Origin: Staphylococcus sp. Marseille-Q5304
Lineage (GTDB): Bacteria > Bacillota > Bacilli > Staphylococcales > Staphylococcaceae
Assembly (NCBI RefSeq): GCF_943737015.1
Contig: NZ_CALSFP010000001.1
Span: forward strand, 1,922,001 to 1,986,000
Direction of reading: 5' to 3'
Length of the DNA: 64,000 nt
The position numbers and the translations under genes are program-made. Below, one piece after another: positions 52,051-63,869 of this stretch. The stretch's first letter is position 1; each line of letters begins with the position of its first letter. The notes under the pieces were generated by a model. That model worked only from the letters and a program-made list of their open reading frames with translations, did not search any database and had not been told where the DNA came from.

Positions 52051-52065
52051 TTATTATTCCCATTC
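52051..52065. repeat. Right attachment site of the island (att repeat 2)
   Basis: TTATTATTCCCATTC, identical to 40280-40294. It overlaps the last four codons of guaA, so insertion leaves the protein unchanged. Confidence 0.85.
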
Positions 52066-53595
52066 TATTGTACTTGGTGGTTTTGAAGTGACATCATAGA
52101 CAACGCGGTTAACGTGGTCGACTTCGTTAACGATTCGGCTTGAGATCTTTTGTAAGACATCCCAATCGATGCGTGCAAAGTCACTTGTCATACCATCTAT
52201 TGATGTTACTGCACGGATGCCGACTGTATGATCATACGTACGGTAATCACCCATAACACCTACAGATTGGATACCTGGTAATACAGTGAAGTATTGCCAA
52301 ATATCACGTTCTAGTCCTTCTTCACGAATCACTTCTCTTAAAATTGCATCTGATTCACGTACAATTTCTAGTTTATCTTCTGTAATTTCACCTAATACAC
52401 GGATTCCTAAACCGGGTCCTGGGAACGGTTGTCTCCATACGAGATGTTCAGGGATACCTAATTCAATACCTAGTTCACGAACTTCGTCTTTAAATAAAGT
52501 ATTGATTGGTTCGATTAATTGGAATTCCATATCCTCAGGTAAGCCACCTACATTGTGGTGTGACTTAATTGTTTGTGCTGTTTTTGTACCTGATTCGATT
52601 ACATCAGTATAAAGCGTACCTTGTGCTAAGAAATCTACGCCTTTAAGTTTTGATGCTTCATCATCAAATACATACACGAACTCATTTCCGATAATTTTAC
52701 GTTTTTGTTCTGGATCTGACACGCCTTCTAGTTTATTCATGAAACGTTCTTGTGCGTTGACACGAATGATATTCATGTTAAAGCCTTCACCAAATTGTTC
52801 CATGACCATGTCGCCTTCACCTTTACGTAACAATCCATGATCAACAAAGATACATGTCAGTTGATCTCCAATAGCTTTGTGTAGTAATACCGCAACTACT
52901 GAAGAATCAACGCCACCACTCATAGCACATAGCACACGACGATTGCCAACTTGTTCACGTATCTTTTCAATTTCAATTTCGATGAAGTTTTCCATTGACC
53001 ATTCGCCTGTACACTCACAAACACGACGAACGAAATTTCTCAATAAATCATTACCGAATTCCGTATGTCTTACTTCTGGATGGAATTGCACGCCGTAAAT
53101 ACGACGAGATTTATCTTCAATTGCTGCGTAATTTGTGCTAGGGCTATCTGCAATCACTTCGAAACCTTCAGGTATTTCGATGACTTTGTCCGAATGACTC
53201 ATCCATACGTTTTGCTCCTCAGGTAAGCCGAAGAATAGTTCGTCAGTCTTCGCATTAATCTTCGCTTTACCGTATTCACGTTCTTCTGCACGTTCAACTT
53301 TACCACCTAGTAATTTCGTCGTAAGTTGCATACCATAACAAATACCTAAGATTGGAATACCTAAGTTATAAATTTCTGGATCTATTGAAAATGAATTCTC
53401 TTCATAAACTGAGTTCGGTCCACCTGATAGGATAATACCTTTTGGATTTAAGCGTTTGATTTCATCAATACTAATTTCATGATCATGTAACTCACTATAT
53501 ACGCCCATTTCACGTATACGTCGTGTAATTAATTGGTTGTATTGGCTACCAAAATCTAAAACAAGAATCAACTCTTGCGCTTTCGCCATTTCCAT
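52054..53595 (-). CDS. guaA: GMP synthase (glutamine-hydrolysing)
   Basis: A 513-residue enzyme that aminates XMP to GMP. The N-terminal class I glutaminase (about 8-200) has catalytic Cys86 in LGICYGMQ and His/Glu in QFHPEV. The ATP-pyrophosphatase domain has the P-loop SGGVDSS (about 226-232). The C-terminal dimerisation domain ends [17 protein letters not shown] precedes the ATG. It follows guaB by 20 bases as an operon. Its 3' end is the integration site of the island. Confidence 0.97.
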   Translation of the reverse strand: MEMAKAQELILVLDFGSQYNQLITRRIREMGVYSELHDHEISIDEIKRLNPKGIILSGGPNSVYEENSFSIDPEIYNLGIPILGICYGMQLTTKLLGGKVERAEEREYGKAKINAKTDELFFGLPEEQNVWMSHSDKVIEIPEGFEVIADSPSTNYAAIEDKSRRIYGVQFHPEVRHTEFGNDLLRNFVRRVCECTGEWSMENFIEIEIEKIREQVGNRRVLCAMSGGVDSSVVAVLLHKAIGDQLTCIFVDHGLLRKGEGDMVMEQFGEGFNMNIIRVNAQERFMNKLEGVSDPEQKRKIIGNEFVYVFDDEASKLKGVDFLAQGTLYTDVIESGTKTAQTIKSHHNVGGLPEDMEFQLIEPINTLFKDEVRELGIELGIPEHLVWRQPFPGPGLGIRVLGEITEDKLEIVRESDAILREVIREEGLERDIWQYFTVLPGIQSVGVMGDYRTYDHTVGIRAVTSIDGMTSDFARIDWDVLQKISSRIVNEVDHVNRVVYDVTSKPPSTIEWE

Positions 53596-53615
53596 AACTG
53601 TAAATCTCCTTTAAT

Positions 53616-55976
<2,361 letters not shown>

Positions 55977-56001
55977 GTTTTATCTACTATGAACAGGGTA
56001 A
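55977..56001 (+). promoter_or_regulatory. SigB-type promoter
   Basis: GTTTTA (55977-55982) and GGGTAA (55996-56001), 13 bases apart, match the sigma-B consensus GTTTAA-N12-15-GGGTAT closely. It lies 41 bases upstream of the stress gene. Confidence 0.75.
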
Positions 56002-56041
56002 ATATTAAATAAAGACAGTATATCGGACGGAGGGACACACT

Positions 56042-56452
56042 ATGGAAGATTTAACAGTGGTAAACAGTAAAAAAGAAGTATTATCAACACTTAACGAAAA
56101 GCTTTCACAAGGCTATAAAGAGTCTGAATTGTCTGTGCTAAGTAAAGAAAAACTTCACTTTGATGAACTTCATGATTCAGAAGTGAATTTAACAGTAACA
56201 AGTGGCTCTTTCAGTGATAGAATCGCTCGCATTTTAACAGGTGAAGACGGCGAATCAATGGTCTTATCTTATTATGATATTCCAGATGATGATAAAGAAC
56301 GTTACAAACAAGCAATTCTAGACGGTAAATATATTGTGGCTACAAAAAAAGACGATACTTCTCATAAAGAAGTAGAAGATTATAATGCAGCTTATATCCA
56401 TGAAAAACCTAAAGGCCATTATGCTTCAGAATCAAAAGGACCTAAGTCTTGA
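56042..56452 (+). CDS. General stress protein, YflT/GSP17M family
   Basis: A 136-residue cytoplasmic protein of the general stress protein 17M family. The N-terminal strand-helix (DLTVVNSKKEVLSTLNEKLS, GYKESELSVLSK) resembles heat-induced B. subtilis YflT. The tail is polar (ESKGPKS). GGACGGAGGG precedes the ATG. A SigB-type promoter upstream fits the family's regulation. Biochemical role unknown. Confidence 0.85.
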   Translation: MEDLTVVNSKKEVLSTLNEKLSQGYKESELSVLSKEKLHFDELHDSEVNLTVTSGSFSDRIARILTGEDGESMVLSYYDIPDDDKERYKQAILDGKYIVATKKDDTSHKEVEDYNAAYIHEKPKGHYASESKGPKS

Positions 56453-56520
56453 ACAGATCCAGGCTTAACACCTTAATTCAATTAAGCCACCACACAAAGC
56501 TATAATTTTAATAAATTTTC

Positions 56521-56558
56521 AGAGGTTGAGACATTAGCGTGTTCTCGGCCTCTTTTTA
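56521..56558 (+). terminator. Terminator of the stress protein gene
   Basis: AGAGG-TT-GAGA pairs with TCTCGGCCTCT and is followed by TTTTTA. Confidence 0.75.
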
Positions 56559-56686
56559 CTATATAATTATAAGCTAAAGATTTTTGAACATCGCAATAAA
56601 TTATTTTTCATAATTTTTTTAATAATTATTTACGTATTAATAATTGAATATGTTACAATATAGCCAATTATTTCGGGGGTGTATGC

Positions 56687-57349
56687 ATGGAATTTAAGAT
56701 TGTTACTTCAATTGAAGATCCACTATTTGATTCAGCATTAGACTTATATGATGGTAAATTCGATATTTCGTTAAAAGAAAGTAAGCAAATTTTCAAGCAA
56801 TCATTAAAAAATGAACACACAAAGGACGACTATATCTTCCTAGTAGGTATAGAAGAGGATAAACCTGTCAGTATTGCTACAGCACATTATGAGGCCACAA
56901 CTAATTCTGCTTTTTTAATCTATTTGATTGCACTGGATGTACCGAATCATGATGAGATTATCACACAGTCGTTAAATGAAATAGAAAGTGAAATTAATCA
57001 ACTATCTAATCAACTTCATTCCCACGATGTAAACTTTATTATGATGGAAGTACCTAAAGAGCCAGATGAGATTTCTGAAGACTATATTCCATTTTTAGAC
57101 CACCGTCGTCAATTCCTCTTTGAACACGGGTTTGAAAAACAAAATGAGTTAGAATATTTAGCCCCTAGTTTAGAAGGATATCAAGACGGTATCCCAATGG
57201 ATTTGTTTATTAAGTCTAGAATTGAACTCAGTAAAGATATCTTCGGCCCGAGTATTAAATCGAATTACATTTTAAAATATGTGTTTGCAAATAAGATATC
57301 TAGAAGTATCATTTACCCTCTACTTGAAGAGATGGGCTTGCGTAAATGA
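56687..57349 (+). CDS. GNAT-like protein of unknown function
   Basis: A 220-residue cytoplasmic protein with an N-acetyltransferase-like pattern: strands KPVSIATAHYEATTNSAFLI, then YLIALDVPNHDEII in place of a canonical acetyl-CoA loop, and HRRQFLFEHGFEKQNELEYL. The helix that usually carries QxxGxG/A is not clear, so catalytic activity is uncertain. GGGGGTG precedes the ATG. Present at this locus in many staphylococci, monocistronic. Confidence 0.65.
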   Translation: MEFKIVTSIEDPLFDSALDLYDGKFDISLKESKQIFKQSLKNEHTKDDYIFLVGIEEDKPVSIATAHYEATTNSAFLIYLIALDVPNHDEIITQSLNEIESEINQLSNQLHSHDVNFIMMEVPKEPDEISEDYIPFLDHRRQFLFEHGFEKQNELEYLAPSLEGYQDGIPMDLFIKSRIELSKDIFGPSIKSNYILKYVFANKISRSIIYPLLEEMGLRK

Positions 57350-57481
57350 TTGTTAAATCGACTTGAAATCACTATTCAAACAGGTTAAACTATCATAGAG
57401 GTAAGACTGACGCGTCACTGACCGAAGACAAACGTCAGTATACATATTTTTATAAATTAATTAATGAAAGGACTTATTTCT

Positions 57482-58465
57482 ATGTTAACCAAAGAATTTG
57501 CGCAACGTGTGGAGCTAAGTGAAAAACAAGTCCGTAAAATCGTTCAACATTTAGAGGAACGCGGCTACCAACTTAGCAAGACCGAATACCGCGGCCGTGC
57601 AGCAACTGATTTCCAAGAGGAAGATATCGAATTATTCAAAGATATCGCAGAGAAAGTGAAACAAACAAATAGTTACGATTTGGCTTTTGAAGAGTTGGAA
57701 AAGGAAAAAGACTTTTTACAAGTTCTCGTTAAAGAAGAAGGTAGTCAATTACCAAGTGATCAACACGTAGGACAATTAGTTGAAGATTTACGTAACGAAA
57801 TCAACAAAATGCGTGAAGAGCGTCAAATGTTAGGACAAATGATTACCCAAGTCCATCAACAACAAGCTGAATTACAAAAGATGCAAAATCAAATCACTTC
57901 TAAGTTAGACGCCAATACTGAGTCACTTAAAGCTATCCAATCCTCAACAGATAAGATTAAATCAACGCAAGATACAATTAAAGATTCACAGAAAGAACAA
58001 GTTGAATTTGCTAAGAAACAAGCTGAAACATCAAAAGAAGATAACAAAACACAAGCAAATCCAAACAACGCATCTGGTCAATCTTCAGTGAATGCTCAAA
58101 GTGCTACTCAAAAGCAAGCACCACAACAACCAACAACACAAACTGCCAAAGAAGATTCACAATCTAAACAATCAACTCAAGCAAATACAGACAACAAAGA
58201 AATTACACAAGTTGGTGCACAACCACAATCAACAACTGCAACATCAAGCACCGACACAACAAAAGCAACAGATAATCAAGCTTCTAAACAAACAGATGAT
58301 CAATCAACTCAGCATTCTACAAATGCTACATCATCTGCAAAACCAAGTGAGGAACAAATGACACAACCGAGCCATAACACAACACAATCACAATCCTCAC
58401 CACTTTCAAAAGAAGAACCTAAAGAAGAACGCAAAGGATTTTTCGCACGTCTCTTCAACCTATAA
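57482..58465 (+). CDS. MerR-like, coiled-coil protein with amphipathic C terminus
   Basis: A 327-residue protein. N-terminal MerR-like helix-turn-helix (about 1-75, EFAQRVELSEKQVRKIVQHL, SKTEYRGRAATDF), a long coiled coil (about 95-195), a low-complexity Gln/Thr/Ser/Ala-rich segment (about 200-300), and a basic amphipathic end, EERKGFFARLFNL. The order matches the layout of Bacillus RacA-type chromosome anchors, although the sequence is not obviously homologous. AAAGGAC precedes the ATG at 57482. It could tether DNA to the membrane; inference only. Confidence 0.7.
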   Translation: MLTKEFAQRVELSEKQVRKIVQHLEERGYQLSKTEYRGRAATDFQEEDIELFKDIAEKVKQTNSYDLAFEELEKEKDFLQVLVKEEGSQLPSDQHVGQLVEDLRNEINKMREERQMLGQMITQVHQQQAELQKMQNQITSKLDANTESLKAIQSSTDKIKSTQDTIKDSQKEQVEFAKKQAETSKEDNKTQANPNNASGQSSVNAQSATQKQAPQQPTTQTAKEDSQSKQSTQANTDNKEITQVGAQPQSTTATSSTDTTKATDNQASKQTDDQSTQHSTNATSSAKPSEEQMTQPSHNTTQSQSSPLSKEEPKEERKGFFARLFNL

Positions 58466-58486
58466 AATGTTATAAGTTTATACATC

Positions 58487-58530
58487 AGACATGTTTCATC
58501 GATACTTTCGTTGAAACATGTCTTTTTTTA
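58487..58530 (+). terminator. Terminator
   Basis: AGACATGTTTCA pairs with TGAAACATGTCT followed by TTTTTTT. Confidence 0.87.
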
Positions 58531-58721
58531 CCATTATTTAAATTTCAAGACTTCGCGCATAGTACATTTATCAGATACTTTCAATCATTCACTTTCTATT
58601 CATTTATAAATTAATTTCAAAAATAACCTTGATTAAAATAAAATTTAGGATTATCCTTAGTAGATGTATCGGAATTAAGGGGTATTCCAAACTCTATATA
58701 TAGAAAGTGTAGGTCCTGTTT

Positions 58722-60107
58722 ATGTTATTCACAATTATTAACATCATTGTATTTATCGCATTGCTTACTGGGTTGTTCGCCATGGCCAAAAAGCATGTCT
58801 CCTTCCCTAAACGTGTATTTAGCGCTTTAGGTGTAGGTATTGTTTTTGGAATTATTTTACATTTACTTTATGGCGTTGACTCGAACGTTACTAAACAAAC
58901 GACGGATTGGTTTAGTATCGTTGGTGATGGTTATGTCGCTCTATTACAAATGATTGTAATGCCATTAATATTTATTTCGATTGTATCTGCGTTTACAAAA
59001 ATTCAAATTGGTGAAAAGTTCGCAAAAATTGGAATGTATATCTTTATATTTTTAATTGGAACGGTGACTATAGCCGCAATAATCGGAATCATCTCTTCCT
59101 TAGCCTTTGGTTTAGACGCATCAAGCATTGATTTAGGTCATGCGGAAAGTGCTAGAGGTCATGAAATTGCAGATAAAGCAAAGGATATGACTGCGCATAC
59201 GTTACCACAACAAATTCTAGAATTATTACCAAGCAATCCATTCTTAGATTTCACTGGTCAACGTACAACTTCAACAATCGCAGTTGTCATCTTTGCAGCA
59301 TTTATCGGATTCGCATTTTTACGTGTTATGCGCAAACAACCTGAAAGTGGTCATCTATTAAAACGTGGCATCGATGCCCTATACGATTTAGTTATGGCTA
59401 TCGTAACTTTCGTCTTACGTTTAACACCGTACGGTATCTTAGCGATTATGACTACGACAATTGCGACAAGTGATTTTGGAGCCATTTGGACATTAGGTAA
59501 ATTTGTAATTGCTTCTTATGTAGCACTTATTGCGATGTATATCATTCATTTAATCATTATTTCAATTCTCGGATTGAATCCGATAACTTACGTTAAGAAA
59601 ACAGCTGAGGTACTATTATTCTCATTCACTTCACGTTCAAGCGCAGGATCATTACCGTTAAATGTACAAACTCAAAAAAATCGTTTAGGTGTTCCTGATG
59701 GCATCGCGAATTTCTCAGCTTCATTCGGTTTATCTATTGGTCAAAATGGTTGTGCAGGAATCTATCCTGCAATGTTAGCAATCATGGTTGCCCCTGCAGC
59801 TGGCGTTGATGTTAACTTACAATTCATCTTAACCGTAATAGGTGTTGTAATTATCAGTTCCTTCGGTGTAGCAGGTGTTGGTGGTGGTGCGACATTCGCT
59901 TCTATTCTCGTATTATCAACATTAAACTTACCAATCGCACTTGCAGGTGTGTTAATTTCTGTAGAACCACTCATTGACATGGGACGTACAGCGCTTAACG
60001 TTAACGACTCAATGTTAGCAGGTACAGGCACTGCAAAACTTACTAAAAACTTAGATAAAGATTTATACGATTCTAAAGAATACAACGAACTTTCAACAAG
60101 TCATTAA
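58722..60107 (+). CDS. tcyP: L-cystine symporter TcyP
   Basis: A 461-residue dicarboxylate/cation symporter-family protein that takes up L-cystine. Membrane segments alternate with the family hairpin motifs: SFTSRSSAGSLPLNVQTQ (serine-rich hairpin 1), NGCAGIYPAMLAIMVAP and FGVAGVGGGATFASILVL. The N-terminal location and length agree with S. aureus TcyP. AGGT gives a weak ribosome binding site. An inverted repeat GGAAT-N8-ATTCC lies at 58669-58686 upstream and may be a regulator site. Neighbours match the conserved tcyP-nfrA segment. Confidence 0.88.
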   Translation: MLFTIINIIVFIALLTGLFAMAKKHVSFPKRVFSALGVGIVFGIILHLLYGVDSNVTKQTTDWFSIVGDGYVALLQMIVMPLIFISIVSAFTKIQIGEKFAKIGMYIFIFLIGTVTIAAIIGIISSLAFGLDASSIDLGHAESARGHEIADKAKDMTAHTLPQQILELLPSNPFLDFTGQRTTSTIAVVIFAAFIGFAFLRVMRKQPESGHLLKRGIDALYDLVMAIVTFVLRLTPYGILAIMTTTIATSDFGAIWTLGKFVIASYVALIAMYIIHLIIISILGLNPITYVKKTAEVLLFSFTSRSSAGSLPLNVQTQKNRLGVPDGIANFSASFGLSIGQNGCAGIYPAMLAIMVAPAAGVDVNLQFILTVIGVVIISSFGVAGVGGGATFASILVLSTLNLPIALAGVLISVEPLIDMGRTALNVNDSMLAGTGTAKLTKNLDKDLYDSKEYNELSTSH

Positions 60108-60132
60108 TAGTTGCATTACTTTAGTCCATTAA

Positions 60133-60182
60133 AAAGAGCCATATATCAATGTTTGCTTTAACATTGATATATGGCTTATTTA
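60133..60182. terminator. Terminator between tcyP and the next convergent gene
   Basis: A 16-bp perfect stem starting GCCATATATCAATG (60138) closed by its complement ending ATGGC (60175), then TTATTTATTT. Confidence 0.87.
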
Positions 60183-60225
60183 TTTGGGTTAAATTTAAAT
60201 TTATATACCCTTTTACTGGCTTCAA

Positions 60226-60783
60226 TTAAATTTCAGAATGAAAAGGGCCCCACGGCAACGGTTCTTTACTATCAATTGGTACTGCATCAATCACTTTAGA
60301 AATATCATCAAACCATTTATAAAAAGCAGGATCTTTGTCGAGTTGTGCTTCTATACTATTTTTTCTCACATCATGAAGATACCATGTACGACTATCAACG
60401 ACGCATTGCATTTGAGCATATGCAATACGCGGTTTGTTCGCACTATCATAAACTTTATTGACGCGTGATACGAGCGTCGGTGCCTGATCGATTAAATCCT
60501 GTGAGATAGATTTCTTATAATCCAAATTATCTAAATCGGTCCACAATTTCAATTGGCCATTGATTTGAAAGAAAATATCTATTGATACATCATCAAATGA
60601 GAGTAATATAAAGATGCGATCTGCAGTATTTTCAACTGATTTATTAGTGCCATAAACTAACTTTTTCGCTGATTTTACCCAATATGCTTCAATTTCTTCA
60701 GTTGTCAATCCTCTACTTGGGTTGTTCAATTCTTTCTCTTTTGGAAGTTCATTCGTCCTCCTCTTAAACAACTTATTAAACAT
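60226..60783 (-). CDS. Conserved staphylococcal protein of unknown function
   Basis: A 185-residue soluble protein (MFNKLFKRRTNELPKEKELN), no membrane segment, with beta-rich pattern (IFILLSFDDVSIDIFFQING, RIAYAQMQCVVDSRTWYLHD) and a Trp-rich end (PLPWGPFHSEI). The upstream ribosome binding site AAAGGGG lies 16 bases before the ATG at 60783, which is loose, and abuts the open frame's earlier TTG, so the start is uncertain. Function unknown. Confidence 0.6.
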   Translation of the reverse strand: MFNKLFKRRTNELPKEKELNNPSRGLTTEEIEAYWVKSAKKLVYGTNKSVENTADRIFILLSFDDVSIDIFFQINGQLKLWTDLDNLDYKKSISQDLIDQAPTLVSRVNKVYDSANKPRIAYAQMQCVVDSRTWYLHDVRKNSIEAQLDKDPAFYKWFDDISKVIDAVPIDSKEPLPWGPFHSEI

Positions 60784-60868
60784 GTTCAGATTAACCAACC
60801 CCTTTATTTATCAATTCACATAACGCTAACCTAACAGTTCAATGACTATCCCCTATATATAAACTTAT

Positions 60869-61624
60869 CTAGCGCTTGATAAATCCGGCATTGTTTAAGT
60901 GATTTAACATGTCTAATCTCTGTTTAGAACTCATGAAATTAGATATTTGAGTAGACCATTTTTCAGTTCTTTGACCATTTGTACGTTGGTTATAATAGTC
61001 GCTAACAGTTTGGTCATACGATTCGATTGCTTTGCGTTGTTGTTCTTTGTCTGTATTGTATTGATCTAAATGAAATACATGGTCTAAAGGTAAACGTGGC
61101 TTCGGTGAGCCTGCTTCATCATCAGCAGGTACACCTAATGCCATACCAAATAGAGGGAAAGTATAATCTGGTAAATTTAAGACTTCCTTCACTCTTGCCA
61201 CATCATTTCTAAGTGAGCCAAGATAGACGATACCATAACCCATATCTTCTGCAGTGGCTGCAATATTTTGTGCCACTAATGCTACATCGATACTACCTAC
61301 TAATAAGCCTTCAGCCGATTCAAATGATGTCTCCATATTCTCTTCAGTATCTTCATTGATAATACTGTGTCTATAATAATCCAACACAAAAACAAGCAGA
61401 TAACCATTATCTACGACATAAGGTTGGCCTGATACTTCTTGTAGATCCTCTTTTATCTTAGGGTCTCTAACACCTACAATTGAATAAGTTTGTAAGTAAC
61501 TTGATGTTGAAGCACTTTGTCCTGCTTCAACCATACGCTCAATATGATCATCAGGAACGGGTTCACTCTTAAATTTCCTTACTGAGTGATGCTTTTTCAA
61601 TAAATTGTAAACATGATCAGTCAT
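60869..61624 (-). CDS. nfrA: NADPH-dependent oxidoreductase NfrA
   Basis: A 251-residue FMN-dependent flavin/nitro reductase. The N-terminal HHSVRKFKSEPVPDDHIERM and SASTSSYLQTYSIVGV, together with the NDVARVKEVLNLPDYTFPLF segment, place it in the NfsA/NfrA group. In S. aureus NfrA reduces nitro compounds and disulfides and is stress-induced. AAGGAG precedes the ATG. It faces away from the catalase gene across a 253-base spacer. Confidence 0.88.
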   Translation of the reverse strand: MTDHVYNLLKKHHSVRKFKSEPVPDDHIERMVEAGQSASTSSYLQTYSIVGVRDPKIKEDLQEVSGQPYVVDNGYLLVFVLDYYRHSIINEDTEENMETSFESAEGLLVGSIDVALVAQNIAATAEDMGYGIVYLGSLRNDVARVKEVLNLPDYTFPLFGMALGVPADDEAGSPKPRLPLDHVFHLDQYNTDKEQQRKAIESYDQTVSDYYNQRTNGQRTEKWSTQISNFMSSKQRLDMLNHLNNAGFIKR

Positions 61625-61823
61625 TTAATCATCTCCTTGCTAGATTCTTTATAGCATTATTTTAACAAAGTCATAGTGATAATACTTATTTTAGAGTTAC
61701 CCTTTTCACTTTTAATTAAAAGGAGATTATTGAGAAAATTTGAAAGTTTGTAAAAGTTATTAAATGATAGTTCACTGTATTTATCTACAACTTATTTTTT
61801 ATTTTAAATGAAATAAATAAAAT

Positions 61824-61849
61824 GTTTCTTAATTTCAAATGCGTGGAAA
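61824..61849 (+). promoter_or_regulatory. Possible SigB promoter of the catalase gene
   Basis: GTTTCT (61824-61829) and TGGAAA (61844-61849), 14 bases apart, resemble the sigma-B consensus with a few mismatches. Transcription would begin about 20 bases before the ATG. Weaker than the promoter of the stress gene at 56042. Confidence 0.4.
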
Positions 61850-61877
61850 AACAAACATATAATCAAGGAGGGGTATT

Positions 61878-63869
61878 ATGACTAATAAGAAACAAGAACA
61901 ATTAAATAAAGTCACTAAACAAAATGATAACGACGCAATGACTACGAATAATGGTGTTAAAGTAAATGAAGATGAAAACACGTTAACTGTGGGAGAACGT
62001 GGTCCTAGTTTATTAGAAGACTTTCACTTCAGAGAAAAAATCATGCATTTCGACCACGAACGTATTCCAGAGCGTATCGTTCATGCTAGAGGTTTCGGTG
62101 CGCACGGTGAATTCCAAGTATACGAAGACCTTTCAAAATACACTTCTGCAGATTTCTTAACAAACCCAGATAAGACAACACCAGTCTTTGTACGTTTTTC
62201 AACTGTACAAGGTTCAAAAGGTTCACCTGACACAGTACGTGACGTAAGAGGTTTCGCTACAAAATTCTACACAGATGAAGGTATATTCGATTTAGTAGGT
62301 AATGATATTCCTGTATTCTTCATTCAAGATGCTATTAAATTCCCTGACTTAATTCACGCAGTTAAACCAGAACCTCATAATGAAATGCCTCAAGGTGGTT
62401 CAGCTCATGATACTTTCTGGGATTTCTTCGCACAAAATCCAGAGTCAACTCATACTGCAGTTTGGGCAATGAGTGACCGTGGTATCCCTAAAAACTTCAG
62501 ACAAGTTGAAGGTTTCGGTGTACACACTTTCCGTCTCGTAAACAGTGAAGGAAAATCTTATTTCGTTAAATTCCACTGGAAACCTGTACACGGTTTAGAA
62601 TCATTCGTTTGGGATGAAGCACAAATCTTACATGGTAAAGATGTAGACTTCCATCGTAAAGACCTTTATGAATCAATCGAAAAAGGCGACTATCCAGAAT
62701 GGGAATTAGGTTTACAAATCATTGAACCCGAACAAGAATTTGACTTCGACTTTGATATTCTAGATCCAACAAAAATTTGGCCAGAAGATCAAGTACCAGT
62801 AAAAATCGTTGGTAAAATGACATTAAACCAAAACGTTTCAAATGTCTTCGACGAAACTGAACAAGCTGCTTTCCACCCTGGTCACATTGTTCCTGGTATT
62901 GATTTCTCAAATGACCCATTGTTACAAGGTCGTTTATTCTCATACACTGATACACAAATTTCTCGTCTTGGCGGTCCTAACTTCAACCAAATCCCTATCA
63001 ACCGCCCAGTCAACGAAGTTCATAACAACCAACGCGATGCAATGCACCAAATGAACGTACACAAAGGTCAAGTCGCTTATCATAAAAATGCACTTAATAA
63101 TAATGAACCTCATACTTCTTCAAAAGAAGAAGGTGGCTATGAACACTATCAAGAAAAAGTAGAAGGACACAAAATCAGAAAACGTAGCGAAAGCTTTAAA
63201 GATTACTACAGCCAAGCTAAACTATATTTAAATAGTTTAACTCAACCTGAATTTGATCATACAGTAGATGGTTTCTCATTTGAACTTGGTATGTGTAAAT
63301 CAATCATGGTTAAACAAAACGCTGTTAATCAATTAAACAAAGTAGATCGCGAACTTGCTGAACGTGTAGCTAATAACATAGGCGTTGAAGTTCCAGAAGA
63401 AAACGAAGAAGTTCAATCAGACGCTAAAGACAGCAAATTAACAATGGAAAAATTCGATATTCCATTACCTGGACATTCTGTTGCCGTATTAATCAACGAT
63501 GATATTGATGAAGAAACATTAAAATCTTATGCTCAAACATTCGTTGATAACAAATTAAACTACGCTTTCGTTGGTAAACAACCACGCAACATTTCAGAAG
63601 ACTTCGGTATCACTGAAACATTCGATACAGCGCACCCAACACTATTTGATAGTTTAATGGTATACGCTAACGGCCAAGACTTATTACCAGAAGTAGAAGA
63701 ATTTGCTGAACTTACGTACAAACACAACAAACCATTAGTTGTTAACGAAGAAGCAGCACAAAGATTACAAAACTCTAAAATCTCATTAAGCGCACCAGGC
63801 GTATTCGTTTCAAATGATCCAGCAACAATCGTAAATGCATTTGATAGAGCTAGATATTGGGACAGATAA
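61878..63869 (+). CDS. Large-subunit (HPII-type) catalase
   Basis: A 663-residue clade 2 haem catalase that converts hydrogen peroxide to water and oxygen. The distal His69 is in [10 protein letters not shown], Asn in [10 protein letters not shown] and the haem ligand Tyr in [15 protein letters not shown]. After the core (to about residue 500) there is a flavodoxin-like C-terminal domain (about 530-663, [20 protein letters not shown]), which small staphylococcal KatA (about 505 residues) lacks. AAGGAGGGG precedes the ATG. This would be a second, stationary-phase-type catalase if KatA is elsewhere. Confidence 0.93.
   Translation: MTNKKQEQLNKVTKQNDNDAMTTNNGVKVNEDENTLTVGERGPSLLEDFHFREKIMHFDHERIPERIVHARGFGAHGEFQVYEDLSKYTSADFLTNPDKTTPVFVRFSTVQGSKGSPDTVRDVRGFATKFYTDEGIFDLVGNDIPVFFIQDAIKFPDLIHAVKPEPHNEMPQGGSAHDTFWDFFAQNPESTHTAVWAMSDRGIPKNFRQVEGFGVHTFRLVNSEGKSYFVKFHWKPVHGLESFVWDEAQILHGKDVDFHRKDLYESIEKGDYPEWELGLQIIEPEQEFDFDFDILDPTKIWPEDQVPVKIVGKMTLNQNVSNVFDETEQAAFHPGHIVPGIDFSNDPLLQGRLFSYTDTQISRLGGPNFNQIPINRPVNEVHNNQRDAMHQMNVHKGQVAYHKNALNNNEPHTSSKEEGGYEHYQEKVEGHKIRKRSESFKDYYSQAKLYLNSLTQPEFDHTVDGFSFELGMCKSIMVKQNAVNQLNKVDRELAERVANNIGVEVPEENEEVQSDAKDSKLTMEKFDIPLPGHSVAVLINDDIDEETLKSYAQTFVDNKLNYAFVGKQPRNISEDFGITETFDTAHPTLFDSLMVYANGQDLLPEVEEFAELTYKHNKPLVVNEEAAQRLQNSKISLSAPGVFVSNDPATIVNAFDRARYWDR

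Larger units (their letters stand above)
40280..52065. mobile_element. Phage-inducible chromosomal island (SaPI-like) at guaA
   Basis: An 11.8-kb element between 15-bp direct repeats, with an integrase and a divergent repressor next to guaA, and then in the opposite direction excisionase-like, primase, helicase-Rep, origin, regulators and terminase small subunit. This order is that of staphylococcal pathogenicity islands. guaA is a known SaPI target. Missing are capsid-morphogenesis genes, a portal/phage structural module and any recognisable toxin or resistance cargo; only about 160 bases separate the left att from the first gene. Confidence 0.9.

Noticed and set aside
57464-57481. Earlier ATG of the MerR-like gene
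   Set aside because: The ATG of ATGAAAGGACTT overlaps the only ribosome binding site (AAAGGAC), which serves the ATG at 57482.
58669-58686. CymR site upstream of tcyP
   Set aside because: GGAAT-N8-ATTCC and the end ATCGGAATT fit partly, but the rest of the CymR consensus as I know it does not align, so it is not called.
59762-60085. 107-codon minus-strand frame
   Set aside because: Antisense shadow of tcyP with no ribosome binding site.
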